Source: Shewanella intestini (lineage in GTDB: Bacteria > Pseudomonadota > Gammaproteobacteria > Enterobacterales > Shewanellaceae). From it: a DNA stretch of 64,000 nt. Location of the stretch: positions 124,001-188,000 of the forward strand of contig NZ_JAAIKR010000003.1 in NCBI RefSeq assembly GCF_018221465.1. Reading direction: 5' to 3'. Made by a program: the position numbers and the translations under genes. Below the pieces are notes generated by a model. It had not been told where the DNA came from, ran no database searches, and worked only from the letters and a program-made list of their open reading frames with translations. The stretch's first letter is position 1; every line of letters begins with the position of its first letter. This document shows, piece by piece, positions 8,814-17,361 of this stretch.

Positions 8814-9737
8814 ATGATGAAAGCGTTATCTAAAACTATTATTGCTACTGCTGTTACTGTTGCAACCATGTCAACTGCCTACGCTGCTGAGCCTCTTACT
8901 GTTTATGGCAAATTAAATGTCACGGCTCAATCTAATGATGTTGCTGATGAGAGTGAAACGACTATCCAAAGTAATGCATCACGTTTTGGTGTAAAAGGCG
9001 GTTTTGAACTTAATGACGCCTTAGAAGCATTTTATACGGTTGAATATCAAGTCGACACGGGTAAGGACAGTTCAAGTAACTTTACTGCTCGTAACCAGTT
9101 TGTTGGTTTAAAAGGGCAATTTGGTTCAATTTCAGTGGGTCGTAATGACACGCTACTTAAAAAGTCACAAGGTAAAGTTGATTTATTTAATGACCTAGAA
9201 GGTGACTTAAAAACGGTTTTTGCTGGTGAAAACCGCTTAGCGCAAACAGCAACTTACTTAACACCATCATTTAGCAACTTCACCGCTGGTGTGACTTACG
9301 TTGCAGACGGTGATGTTAAACAAAGTGATAACGGCTTTAGTTTAGCGGCCATGTATGGTGACTCAGGATTAAAGAAATCTCCTGTTTATGCTGCAATTGC
9401 TTATGACTCTAAAGTTAACGGTTACGATATTGTCCGTGCAACGCTTCAAGGTAAAATTGTTGGAATTAAGCTAGGTGCAATGTACCAACAACAAGAAGAA
9501 CTCGACACAGATGTTGAAGATAAAGGCTTCTTAGTTAGTGCGTCTTATGGCATTGAAGACATTACGTTAAAAGCGCAATATCAAGACATGGATAACGCGG
9601 GAGATTCATGGTCAATTGGCGCAGATTATAAGTTGGGCAAACCAACTAAATTATTCGCTTTTTACACCACCAATACACCCGAGTCAGGTGATGACGAAGA
9701 AAACTATCTCGGCTTAGGTTTAGAACATAAATTCTAA
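8814..9737 (+). CDS. Gram-negative outer membrane porin
   Basis: 307 aa from ATG 8814 (ATG 8817 is equally possible; RBS AAAAGG at 8803-8809). The signal peptide ends 'STAYA-AEP'. The mature protein starts 'LTVYGKLNVTAQ', and further on shows 'NASRFGVKGGFELNDALEAFYTVEYQVD' and 'ARNQFVGLKGQFGSISVGRND', typical of the 16-strand trimeric general porins. It ends in the outer membrane C-terminal signature '..GLGLEHKF'. It lies directly before phoB-phoR and a phosphate-binding protein gene, which suggests a phosphate-linked porin, although its own Pho box is weak. The start region AUGAUGAA is complementary to the sigmaE-type sRNAs in this window (see findings). Confidence 0.9.
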   Translation: MMKALSKTIIATAVTVATMSTAYAAEPLTVYGKLNVTAQSNDVADESETTIQSNASRFGVKGGFELNDALEAFYTVEYQVDTGKDSSSNFTARNQFVGLKGQFGSISVGRNDTLLKKSQGKVDLFNDLEGDLKTVFAGENRLAQTATYLTPSFSNFTAGVTYVADGDVKQSDNGFSLAAMYGDSGLKKSPVYAAIAYDSKVNGYDIVRATLQGKIVGIKLGAMYQQQEELDTDVEDKGFLVSASYGIEDITLKAQYQDMDNAGDSWSIGADYKLGKPTKLFAFYTTNTPESGDDEENYLGLGLEHKF

Positions 9738-9758
9738 ATTTAAACACTTTGTTACAAT

Positions 9759-9783
9759 AAAGGAGCTTCGGCTCCTTTTTTTG
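9759..9783 (+). terminator. Terminator after porin gene
   Basis: AAAGGAGC-TTCG-GCTCCTTT followed by T's; a stable UUCG tetraloop hairpin. Confidence 0.9.
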
Positions 9784-9840
9784 TGTCCAGGTTAAATAAA
9801 TATGACAAATAAGGTTGCTCAAGTCGTAAAATGAACTCTA

Positions 9841-9869
9841 GTATCATAAATCTGTAATAAAAATAACAA
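9841..9869 (+). promoter_or_regulatory. Putative Pho box upstream of phoB
   Basis: Three 7-mers at 11-bp period: GTATCAT (9841), CTGTAAT (9852) and ATAACAA (9863). The first two match the CTGTCAT Pho half-site at 5 and 6 of 7. Positive autoregulation of phoBR is the usual arrangement. Confidence 0.5.
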
Positions 9870-9907
9870 ATAATATGCATGTAGACATTCAATAACAGAA
9901 CGCAATT

Positions 9908-10597
9908 ATGACAGCTAAGATATTAATAGTAGAAGATGAAGCGGCTATCCGTGAGATGCTAACGTTTGTTATGGAACAGCATGGATTTAGCACCATGGTG
10001 GCTGAAGATTTTGACTCTGCAAAAGAGTTACTTAATGAGCCTTATCCCGATTTAATTTTACTTGATTGGATGTTCCCTGGTGGCAGTGGGATTCAATTAG
10101 CTAAAAAAATCAAACAAGATGAATTTACTCGTCAGATCCCCATCATAATGTTAACTGCACGTGGTGAAGAAGAAGATAAAGTTAAAGGCCTTGAAGTGGG
10201 GGCTGATGACTACATCACTAAACCTTTTTCTCCAAAAGAACTGGTGGCACGTATAAAAGCGGTGCTAAGACGCAGCGCCCCGACACGACTTGAAGAAGTC
10301 ATTGATGTCCAAGGTCTATCGCTTGACCCAGTCAGCCATCGAGTCAGTTTTGGTGAAAGCGCATTAGACATGGGACCAACAGAGTTTCGTTTATTGCATT
10401 TCTTTATGACTCACCCTGAGCGAGTCTATAGCCGTGAGCAATTGCTTGATAATGTATGGGGCACCAATGTATACGTGGAAGACCGTACCGTTGATGTGCA
10501 TATTCGACGTCTGCGCAAAGCGGTTGAAGTTGGTGGTCACGATAAGCTAATCCAAACCGTTCGTGGAGCAGGTTATCGGTTTTCAACCCGTTTATAG
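9908..10597 (+). CDS. phoB: Phosphate regulon response regulator PhoB
   Basis: 229 aa, the canonical PhoB length. The receiver domain has acidic residues E9/D10, phospho-acceptor D53 ('[13 protein letters not shown]') and the K in '[11 protein letters not shown]'. A C-terminal OmpR-type winged helix follows ('[33 protein letters not shown]', '[17 protein letters not shown]', '[10 protein letters not shown]'). It binds Pho boxes and activates phosphate-starvation genes. It is followed after 102 bp by phoR. Confidence 0.97.
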   Translation: MTAKILIVEDEAAIREMLTFVMEQHGFSTMVAEDFDSAKELLNEPYPDLILLDWMFPGGSGIQLAKKIKQDEFTRQIPIIMLTARGEEEDKVKGLEVGADDYITKPFSPKELVARIKAVLRRSAPTRLEEVIDVQGLSLDPVSHRVSFGESALDMGPTEFRLLHFFMTHPERVYSREQLLDNVWGTNVYVEDRTVDVHIRRLRKAVEVGGHDKLIQTVRGAGYRFSTRL

Positions 10598-10699
10598 CAA
10601 ACTGGTCATCTTTAGGTAGATATTGCAGTATTATCACTGGCAATATTTACCTTATTATATTGATAAGGGCTAACATTTCCCCTTTATTTAGGTTTGCTT

Positions 10700-11992
10700 A
10701 TGTTTGAATCATATTCTGGGTTTCGGTTACTACTGCGACTCAGTTTCATTATTGGGGCATTTTTCCTCATCGGGCTTGCCATCGGACAAGTCGCATTGGT
10801 TGTTATTGTGGGATGCTGCGCATTACTTACATGGCATTACTGGCAAATTTCCAGGCTTAACTTTTGGCTTTGGAAAGATAAACGCTTAACGCCTCCGCAA
10901 GGCAGTGGCAGTTGGGAAGGGGTCTTTAATGGTATTTACCGTTTACAAGGGAAAAACCGCCGCCGAGTCGGGCAGCTTGCGGCATTACTGGGGCGCTTTC
11001 GCCAAGGCGCAGAAGCATTACCTGATGCTGCAGTAGTCTTAGATGCCAACCTGAATATTTTATGGTGTAACAAGCTTGCACAATTGGTATTAGGTTTTGT
11101 ATGGCCACAAGATAATGGCCAACGTATCGATAACCTGATCCGCCATCCAGATTTTTCCAATTACCTTAAAAATGCGGCATTTAATGAGCCGCTTGAGCTT
11201 GCTTCTCCCGTTTCAGATAACCGCTTATTAGAAATTCGAATTATGAGCTATGGTGATCGCCAGTTATTACTTATTGCTCGTGATATCACTCGTTTAAATC
11301 AATTAGAAAGCATGCGCAAAGATTTTGTTGCCAACGTCTCACATGAGTTAAAAACCCCATTAACCGTACTGCAAGGCTATTTAGAAATCATGCAAACCAT
11401 GGAAGGGGAAGATTCAATTAACCAAAAGCCGTTAGCATTAATGCAGCAGCAAACGACCCGAATGCAGTCAATGGTTGAGCAATTATTAGCACTGTCGCGG
11501 ATTGAAGATGCCGAGAATGTCGATCTTTCCCAAGTGATCAATATGCCATTGATGCTTGATATTTTAAAAGAAGAAGCCATGGCGCTTGCCCTTGACGATT
11601 ACTATGTGGAGTTTGAGTGTGACCCACAACTCAACGTTCACGGCGTTGAATTACAGCTAAGAAGTGCATGCTCAAACCTTATCTCTAATGCTATTCGCTA
11701 TACCTCACCTGGCGGTAAAATATCGGTGTCATGGCAACGGGTGCCAACAGGCGCTAAGTTTTCAGTCACCGATACCGGAGTGGGAATTGCATCGCAACAT
11801 ATTAATCGCTTAACGGAGCGCTTTTATCGTGTCGATAATGCCCGTTCAAGTAAAACGGGCGGTACAGGGCTCGGGCTTGCGATTGTCAAACACGCATTAA
11901 GCAATCATCACAGCGAGTTAATGGTAAGCAGTACCTTAGGTCAAGGCAGTACCTTTAGTTTTGTTATTCCTACGCACCTAATTGAAAAGTAA
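10700..11992 (+). CDS. phoR: Phosphate regulon sensor histidine kinase PhoR
   Basis: 430 aa from ATG 10700; a TTG six bases earlier is less likely. Residues about 8-45 are two adjacent membrane helices with no large periplasmic domain, as in PhoR. A PAS domain follows ('GAEALPDAAVVLDANLNILWCNKLAQ', about 103-200), then HisKA with H215 in 'FVANVSHELKTPLTVLQGYLE'. The HATPase has the N box 'SNLISNAIRYT', 'DTGVGI' and 'GTGLGLAIVKHAL'. It phosphorylates PhoB under low phosphate. Confidence 0.96.
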   Translation: MFESYSGFRLLLRLSFIIGAFFLIGLAIGQVALVVIVGCCALLTWHYWQISRLNFWLWKDKRLTPPQGSGSWEGVFNGIYRLQGKNRRRVGQLAALLGRFRQGAEALPDAAVVLDANLNILWCNKLAQLVLGFVWPQDNGQRIDNLIRHPDFSNYLKNAAFNEPLELASPVSDNRLLEIRIMSYGDRQLLLIARDITRLNQLESMRKDFVANVSHELKTPLTVLQGYLEIMQTMEGEDSINQKPLALMQQQTTRMQSMVEQLLALSRIEDAENVDLSQVINMPLMLDILKEEAMALALDDYYVEFECDPQLNVHGVELQLRSACSNLISNAIRYTSPGGKISVSWQRVPTGAKFSVTDTGVGIASQHINRLTERFYRVDNARSSKTGGTGLGLAIVKHALSNHHSELMVSSTLGQGSTFSFVIPTHLIEK

Positions 11993-12102
11993 TCAGTTTG
12001 ATGCAACAGATGTTCAATGCAATGTGAGTGTTGGCATAAAGGCTATTTATGCAGGGTTTGCTAGGTAAACAAAATGTTGTGAAAATGTGATGTGTAATAC
12101 AA

Positions 12103-12131
12103 CTGTCATCTAGCAGTAATAGACTTGTCAT
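12103..12131 (+). promoter_or_regulatory. Triple Pho box upstream of phosphate-binding protein gene
   Basis: Three direct 7-mers spaced exactly 11 bp: CTGTCAT (12103), CAGTAAT (12114) and TTGTCAT (12125). The first is a perfect half-site, the third 6 of 7. A likely -10 (TAATACT, about 12141-12147) follows at the distance at which PhoB replaces the -35 element. Confidence 0.85.
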
Positions 12132-12191
12132 CATTGAAATTAATACTGACTGTGTTTTAAAAACTGAGTTCGCTTAATTTGGAGCATTACA

Positions 12192-13163
12192 ATGAAACTG
12201 AACAAACTTGTCGGCGCAATGACCTTGACTGCCGCTAGTGTATTCTCTACAGGTGCAATGGCTGAAATTGATCAAACACTGCCAACATATGAAAAAACCA
12301 GTGGTGTTTCTGGCAACCTTTCATCGGTTGGTTCAGATACGTTAGCTAATATGATGACACTGTGGGCAGAAGACTTTAAACACATCTATCCGAATGTAAA
12401 TATTCAAATCCAAGCGGCAGGTTCATCGACTGCGCCGCCATCATTGACCGAAGGGACTTCGCAGTTTGGGCCAATGAGTCGTAAAATGAAGCCAAATGAG
12501 TTAGAAGCATTTGAAAAACACTTTGGTTACCAACCGACTGCTATTCGTGTTGCTATTGATGCTTTAGCCGTATTTGTTCATAAAGATAACCCAATTAAAG
12601 GGCTTAGCATTGAGCAGATTGACAGCATTTTTTCATCTACCAATAAATGTGGTGGTAATGAAGTAAAACGTTGGGGCGATGTTGGCTTAAGTGGTAATTG
12701 GCAAGCTAAAGATATCCAGCTTTATGGCCGTAATTCAGTATCAGGGACTTATGGTTACTTTAAAAAGAAAGCCCTTTGTAAAGGTGATTTTAGACCCAAT
12801 GTGAACGAACAACCTGGCTCTGCGTCAGTTGTGCAGTCGGTTTCACAATCGTTAAATGCCATTGGTTATTCTGGTATTGGTTATAAGACCGCCGGCGTAA
12901 AAGCCATTGCAGTATCAAAGAAAGGGGATAAATTTGTTGCGGCCACACATGAAAATGCCGCTAATGGCCGCTATCCGCTTTCGCGTTATTTATACGTTTA
13001 TATCAACAAGCATCCGAATAAAGACTTATCGCCAATGGATCGTGAATTCATTCGTTATATGTTGTCTAAACAGGGGCAGCAGATTGTTGAAAAAGACGGT
13101 TATGTTCCGCTACCGCGTACAGTGGTAGCTAAAGATTTAGCCAAAGCAGGCATTATACTTTAA
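12192..13163 (+). CDS. Phosphate ABC transporter substrate-binding protein (PstS-like)
   Basis: 323 aa. The signal peptide ends 'STGAMA-EID'. Ligand-loop features of the PstS/PBP-like superfamily are visible: '[18 protein letters not shown]', '[23 protein letters not shown]', '[18 protein letters not shown]', '[12 protein letters not shown]' and 'GYSGIGYK'. It binds phosphate in the periplasm. It stands alone, without pstCAB beside it, directly after phoBR, and carries the best Pho box of the window, so strong induction on phosphate starvation is expected. Confidence 0.93.
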   Translation: MKLNKLVGAMTLTAASVFSTGAMAEIDQTLPTYEKTSGVSGNLSSVGSDTLANMMTLWAEDFKHIYPNVNIQIQAAGSSTAPPSLTEGTSQFGPMSRKMKPNELEAFEKHFGYQPTAIRVAIDALAVFVHKDNPIKGLSIEQIDSIFSSTNKCGGNEVKRWGDVGLSGNWQAKDIQLYGRNSVSGTYGYFKKKALCKGDFRPNVNEQPGSASVVQSVSQSLNAIGYSGIGYKTAGVKAIAVSKKGDKFVAATHENAANGRYPLSRYLYVYINKHPNKDLSPMDREFIRYMLSKQGQQIVEKDGYVPLPRTVVAKDLAKAGIIL

Positions 13164-13180
13164 GCAGATAATCTGGTAAG

Positions 13181-13205
13181 AGACCTCATTTGAGGTCTTT
13201 TTTTT
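13181..13205 (+). terminator. Terminator after phosphate-binding protein gene
   Basis: AGACCTCA-TT-TGAGGTCT followed by eight T's. Confidence 0.88.
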
Positions 13206-13311
13206 GGATTAAATCTAACATGGAATATTTCGCTGTTTTTGTTTGAATGATAGCGAAACAAAAAACATAAACTGATGACCTATTTAGAAAGTAAATAGAA
13301 GAAGTGAAGGC

Positions 13312-13433
13312 AAAAAAAAGCAACCTACTTTGAGGTTGCTGCTATTGCAAAGGCAATATGTGTGATAACGACGTTATCTAATGGGATGATGAGGAAGAAC
13401 AATGAAATTAAACGATGGGTTTCACTTCACTTA
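13312..13433 (-). ncRNA. Candidate sigmaE-dependent sRNA, copy 1
   Basis: Minus-strand unit of about 120 nt. Promoter: -35 GAACTC (13465-13460), 16-bp spacer, -10 TCTTA (13443-13439), which matches the extracytoplasmic sigmaE pattern GAACTT-N16-TCTRA. The end is a Rho-independent terminator AGCAACCT-CAAAGT-AGGTTGCT plus eight T's (13340-13312), of the type used by Hfq-binding sRNAs. It contains a pyrimidine-rich, probably single-stranded stretch 'TTGTTCTTCCTCATCATCCC' followed by a small hairpin GATAACG-T-CGTTATC. No ORF. Confidence 0.6.
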
Positions 13434-13536
13434 TTAAATAAGACTGGCGTATTTCAAAAGAGTTCAATTGCCATTGATATTTTTTTATAAAATTAACATT
13501 GTCGTGTTAAAAGGCTTACCAGCACACGATACTTTA

Positions 13537-13570
13537 GTGAGCCGTGAGCCGTGAGCCGTGAGCAGTAAGC
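13537..13570. repeat. Heptamer VNTR, allele A
   Basis: GTGAGCC x3, GTGAGCA x1, then the degenerate GTAAGC. It lies between sRNA copies 1 and 2. Confidence 0.95.
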
Positions 13571-13595
13571 GAAGGGCGAGTTGAAAAACGTAGGC

Positions 13596-13727
13596 AAAAA
13601 AAAGCAACCTACTTTGAGGTTGCTGCTACTGCAAATGCAATATGTGTGATAACGACGTTATCCAATGGGATGATGAAGAACAATAAAATTAAACAATGAA
13701 ATTAAACGATGGGCTTCACTTCACTTA
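13596..13727 (-). ncRNA. Candidate sigmaE-dependent sRNA, copy 2
   Basis: Same plan as copy 1: -35 GAACTC (13759-13754), N16, -10 TCTTA (13737-13733); terminator stem 13624-13603 plus eight T's. About 130 nt, slightly longer because of an internal duplication near 13680-13705. The core reads 'TTGTTCTTCATCATCCCATT'. Confidence 0.6.
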
Positions 13728-13830
13728 TTAAATAAGACTGGCGTATTTCAAAAGAGTTCAATTGCCATTGATATTTTTTTATAAAATTAACATTGTCGTG
13801 TTAAAAGGCTTACCAGCACACGATACTTTA

Positions 13831-13892
13831 GTGAGCAGTGAGCAGTGAGCAGTGAGCAGTGAGCAGTGAGCAGTGAGCAGTGAGCAGTAAGC
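13831..13892. repeat. Heptamer VNTR, allele B
   Basis: Eight perfect GTGAGCA copies followed by GTAAGC, between sRNA copies 2 and 3. The difference in copy number from allele A shows that the array expands and contracts. Confidence 0.95.
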
Positions 13893-13917
13893 GAAGGGAG
13901 AGTTGAAAAACGTAGGC

Positions 13918-14039
13918 AAAAAAAAGCAACCTACTTTGAGGTTGCTGCTACTGCAAAGGCAATATGTGTGATAACGACGTTATCCAATGGGATGATGATG
14001 AAGAACAATGAAATTAAACGATGGGTTTCACTTCACTTA
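13918..14039 (-). ncRNA. Candidate sigmaE-dependent sRNA, copy 3
   Basis: -35 GAACTG (14071-14066), N16, -10 TCTTA (14049-14045); terminator stem 13946-13925 plus eight T's. The sequence beyond 14073 diverges from the other copies, and even the spacer differs, yet the promoter elements and spacing are kept. The core reads 'TTGTTCTTCATCATCATCCC', the longest of the three. Confidence 0.6.
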
Positions 14040-14532
14040 TTAAATAAGACTGGCGTATTGCGAAACAGTTCAATTTAAATCGTCGTTTTTTATATATTTA
14101 CGCCAATAATGGCTTTTTTTCTTAATAGAATCAAAGTAAGTGTTTGATTATGTTTAATATATTTTTTTCCAGTCATTATAAAACTCATGTTTATGTTTGC
14201 TGTTAATTGGGTTTTACTATTGTTATTCATTTGCAGGCACAAGACTTGTACTCTAATAGCACTTTGTGTAGAGCAATGTCATAACGTGCAAAATTGCCAA
14301 GATAATCAGCTTGAGTAAGCAAGAGAGCAATCTACCCACCAACGGCCATCGACAACTATTGGCGGCAAAATAGCCTTAAGTCATCACAGTACATTGTCAT
14401 GCTCAGTGACATCTCACCGATAAAATGATGTTTGCAACAAAAAAACGTCGATTTTGTAAACAATAAACCAAACCCATCCTCAACATGTGTTTACAGATAG
14501 CAACGCAAATAAGCTGTGGCGTAAACTTACAA

Positions 14533-14608
14533 TGTAAATAACTCTCATTCGTATTGATCTGCATGGAATGCTCACAATATAATGCTGCGAATAATAACTA
14601 TTCTCATT
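14533..14608 (+). promoter_or_regulatory. Promoter and putative Fur sites of first TonB receptor
   Basis: TTGATC (14554-14559), 18-bp spacer, TATAAT (14578-14583) is a good sigma70 promoter. A Fur-like 19-mer AATAATAACTATTCTCATT (14590-14608; 11 of 19 to the consensus) covers the likely start, and a second similar stretch AAATAACTCTCATT lies just upstream of the -35. Iron repression is plausible but not proven. Confidence 0.55.
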
Positions 14609-14618
14609 AAGGTGATGT

Positions 14619-17063
14619 ATGAAAACGGCTGTAATCTATTCATATTTAACAACAAGTATCCTCACTGCACTCTACGCCTCTAGCGTGATTGCAAGTGATG
14701 ACTTACCCACACTTGCTGAAACAGAAGTGCAATCTCAAAACCAGGAACAGAGCGAACACCTTGTGCTTGACCATGAGCACATTCAGCAAACACCTGTTGC
14801 CAACAATAGTCTCTCGCAACTACTAAAAACCCAACCGGGCATTGCAATTAATGACGGCACAGGTTCTGTTCGCGGTGGAGATATTGCTCCTGAAGAGATT
14901 TCTATCGCCAATGCACGCACCCATCAAACTAACTACATGATTGGTGGCGTATCGACAAATAATGTGTCAACGTTCGCTGATCGCGATACCGCTGGTGGGC
15001 TTGGCGGACATACGTCAGGCTACTTCTTTGACACCACTCTGCTGGACTCTGTTGAAGTCATGGACCGGAATATTAGCGCTGAATACGGCGGTTTTACCGG
15101 GGGGGTTGTGAATGCACAACTGCGTAAACCGACCAAAGACTTCACCGCTGACTATCAATTTAAAATGACCGACAGTGATTGGAATGAAGACCCTAAAATT
15201 GATGAAGACAACAGTGACTTAGAAAGCCCAATTTGGGGCGACGGTCGCTATCAAGACCGTTACCAAAAACGTTTCCATAACTTGTTCGTTGGCGGGGCGA
15301 TTAATGACAACCACCAACTCGGTTTTGGTATGAGCATTAATGAATCAGACATTCCGCTTATTTATAATGGTGAGCGTAAAGACCAAACACAAACCAATAC
15401 CAACTTATTCCTCAATCATAACGCTCAACTTGGCGAGTGGGAGCTGAGTAATGAACTGCGTTATTCCCAATTTACAGAAGATCGTTTTTTAAACGATACC
15501 TTTGATGACAGCACCGCCGAGTTAAGTGATTATCAAAATAGTCACAGTGGCATGGGCATCACGGTTAAATTAGACCGTCAATTCAGTCAAGGTATGTGGC
15601 GGAACAGCGTTGCATTTGACCAACTTAAAGATGAACGCAGCGCGGATGTTGATTACTTTAAAACCCACCTAGATTTTCGTGACGGTTTTAACTTTAACTC
15701 GTCAGGGTCATACGGCAATTTAGACCAAACACAAAATAGCACTCAAATTAAAACGGCATTCGACTTTGACAGCATTTATACCGGTGACGTTCGTCAGCAA
15801 ATATCAATTGGTGCACAGGCAACATTAATTTCAGCAACAGGTCGTTTCCATAATGACTTCCATACATTTACTCAAACCAGTAATGCTAATGACACCGTTA
15901 AGCTAACTAGCTGGACAACCACGCAAGCAGGTAATTATGACGCAGAGTCTAATCAATATGCGCTGTTTGTTACCAATCAGCTTGATTGGCAACAGCTTAA
16001 CGTCAACTTAGGTTTGCGAGCAGAACATATTGAGTTATTTGACCAAACGGTACTCGCACCAAGAGTGAGTGCGAGTTGGGACTTTGATAATCAACAACTT
16101 AACCGTGTTACGGCGGGTGTCTCACGTTATTACAGTGGCAGCTTACTGGGCTGGGCGTTAAAAGCTCAAAAGCGCGGCATGCAAGTTAATCGTCAAAACT
16201 GTATGGGAACGGGCGGTGGAAATGACATTAGTCTGAATCCAAATGATTACACTTGTGAATCAGAAACCCAGTATCAAGTTAGCGACATGAACCAAGCTGA
16301 TACGCCTTACTCTGATGAGTTTGCTTTAAATTATGACCGACAAGTCAGTAATGTTGAAATGAACCTAGGTTATCTATTTCGCAGCCAACGAGATGGTTTA
16401 TCGGTTATTTACAATAGCGACTTAAGCCGTGATGAACTGCATAACAACATGCAAAGCGACAGCAATATTTATACGTTAAGACTCAGTAATGTCGAAAACT
16501 ATAAAGTATTAGGCGCTGAAGTCGGTGGCTACATTAATGTCGGTTATACCGATGCCACAGGTTCAGGTAGCACCAGTGCTGTATATGACGATCAAAACGA
16601 CCTTAATGGCGGCAGCGGTACAGAGTGGGTGATGCTTGATGGTGAGCTTATGCGCCGCACTGACATGGATACAGGCAGCTATAACAGTGACTTAACCGCA
16701 GCATTTGGATTAAATACCGCGTGGCCACAATATGGCGTGGTATGGAATAACTTACTTAACTACGAAGGTGGCCGCACCTTGACTTTATTGCAAGGTCAAC
16801 AATCAGAAGAAATCAACGGTGAACCAACAAGCGTAGCGGTATTGTCTAGTGCTGAAATGCAAAGCCTATTGACTTGGGACAGCAAATTGACATGGACACC
16901 ACACATTGCCAATGAGCACTTAACACTCGGTGTCAGCGTCACCAACTTGCTAAATGAACAAGTAAAAATTGCCACTTCAGGTATTGCCGATAACAGTGCC
17001 TTTACTGATGACTATTACAGTAAAGGGCGCGAGTTTTGGCTAACTGTTGGGGTGAAAATGTAA
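14619..17063 (+). CDS. TonB-dependent outer membrane receptor (Fus/YddB-like locus, first copy)
   Basis: 814 aa. The signal peptide is 'MKTAVIYSYLTTSILTALYASSVIA'. A plug domain follows ('LLKTQPGIAINDGTGSVRGGDIAPEEISI', 'MIGGVSTNNVSTF', 'LDSVEVMDRNISAEYGGFTGGVVNAQLRKP', about residues 50-175), then a 22-strand type barrel ending 'REFWLTVGVKM'. A Cys pair ('QNCMGTGGGN...DYTCESE') probably closes an extracellular loop. It is the first gene of a same-strand locus with a paralogue, an M16 protease, an ABC protein and a TonB system, so a protein or peptide ligand is more likely than a small siderophore. The substrate is unknown. Confidence 0.92.
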   Translation: MKTAVIYSYLTTSILTALYASSVIASDDLPTLAETEVQSQNQEQSEHLVLDHEHIQQTPVANNSLSQLLKTQPGIAINDGTGSVRGGDIAPEEISIANARTHQTNYMIGGVSTNNVSTFADRDTAGGLGGHTSGYFFDTTLLDSVEVMDRNISAEYGGFTGGVVNAQLRKPTKDFTADYQFKMTDSDWNEDPKIDEDNSDLESPIWGDGRYQDRYQKRFHNLFVGGAINDNHQLGFGMSINESDIPLIYNGERKDQTQTNTNLFLNHNAQLGEWELSNELRYSQFTEDRFLNDTFDDSTAELSDYQNSHSGMGITVKLDRQFSQGMWRNSVAFDQLKDERSADVDYFKTHLDFRDGFNFNSSGSYGNLDQTQNSTQIKTAFDFDSIYTGDVRQQISIGAQATLISATGRFHNDFHTFTQTSNANDTVKLTSWTTTQAGNYDAESNQYALFVTNQLDWQQLNVNLGLRAEHIELFDQTVLAPRVSASWDFDNQQLNRVTAGVSRYYSGSLLGWALKAQKRGMQVNRQNCMGTGGGNDISLNPNDYTCESETQYQVSDMNQADTPYSDEFALNYDRQVSNVEMNLGYLFRSQRDGLSVIYNSDLSRDELHNNMQSDSNIYTLRLSNVENYKVLGAEVGGYINVGYTDATGSGSTSAVYDDQNDLNGGSGTEWVMLDGELMRRTDMDTGSYNSDLTAAFGLNTAWPQYGVVWNNLLNYEGGRTLTLLQGQQSEEINGEPTSVAVLSSAEMQSLLTWDSKLTWTPHIANEHLTLGVSVTNLLNEQVKIATSGIADNSAFTDDYYSKGREFWLTVGVKM

Positions 17064-17259
17064 TGTTAGTTGGCAACGCAATCGCTAATTAATCGTAACA
17101 ATGGCGAGGTAACTCGCCACTGTTTTGCTTCATCTGTCGATATTCATCGCACTTTCCTAGCCTAATTCATAAAGAAATACCATGATTCAAATGTTAAAAA
17201 CGTTGTGTATTCAGCATTTTGCCTAACAAAAACAGAAAAAATGAGCGGGTGGTCATACT

Positions 17260-17279
17260 AATGATAATCAATATCATTT
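17260..17279 (+). promoter_or_regulatory. Fur box upstream of second TonB receptor
   Basis: AATGATAATCAATATCATTT is an inverted repeat close to the Fur 7-1-7 consensus. It lies about 30-50 bp upstream of a TTGTGA / TATACT promoter-like pair (17290-17316), so the second receptor appears to have its own iron-regulated promoter. Confidence 0.75.
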
Positions 17280-17361
17280 AGATCTTTATTTGTGAATGGT
17301 TATCTTTCATTATACTGCCACTTAGCAGTGACTCATCACAGTAATGAGAATGGAAATAGAA

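Larger units (their letters stand above)
13310..14073. repeat. Three tandem copies of a ~284-322-bp unit
   Basis: Unit 1 is 13310-13593, unit 2 is 13594-13915, and unit 3 is 13916-14073 (partial, ending just beyond the promoter). Each unit holds one minus-strand sRNA candidate; units 1 and 2 also carry a heptamer VNTR. Copies are nearly identical, differing in a GATGAT trinucleotide count, a short ATTAAACAATGAA-like duplication in unit 2, and VNTR length. No coding potential was seen. The rest of the 13206-14618 gap is AT-rich DNA with the promoter of the receptor gene at its end. Confidence 0.9.

Noticed and set aside
13537-13892. Possible CRISPR-like array
   Set aside because: The units are 7-bp direct repeats with no spacers and no cas genes; it is a simple VNTR.
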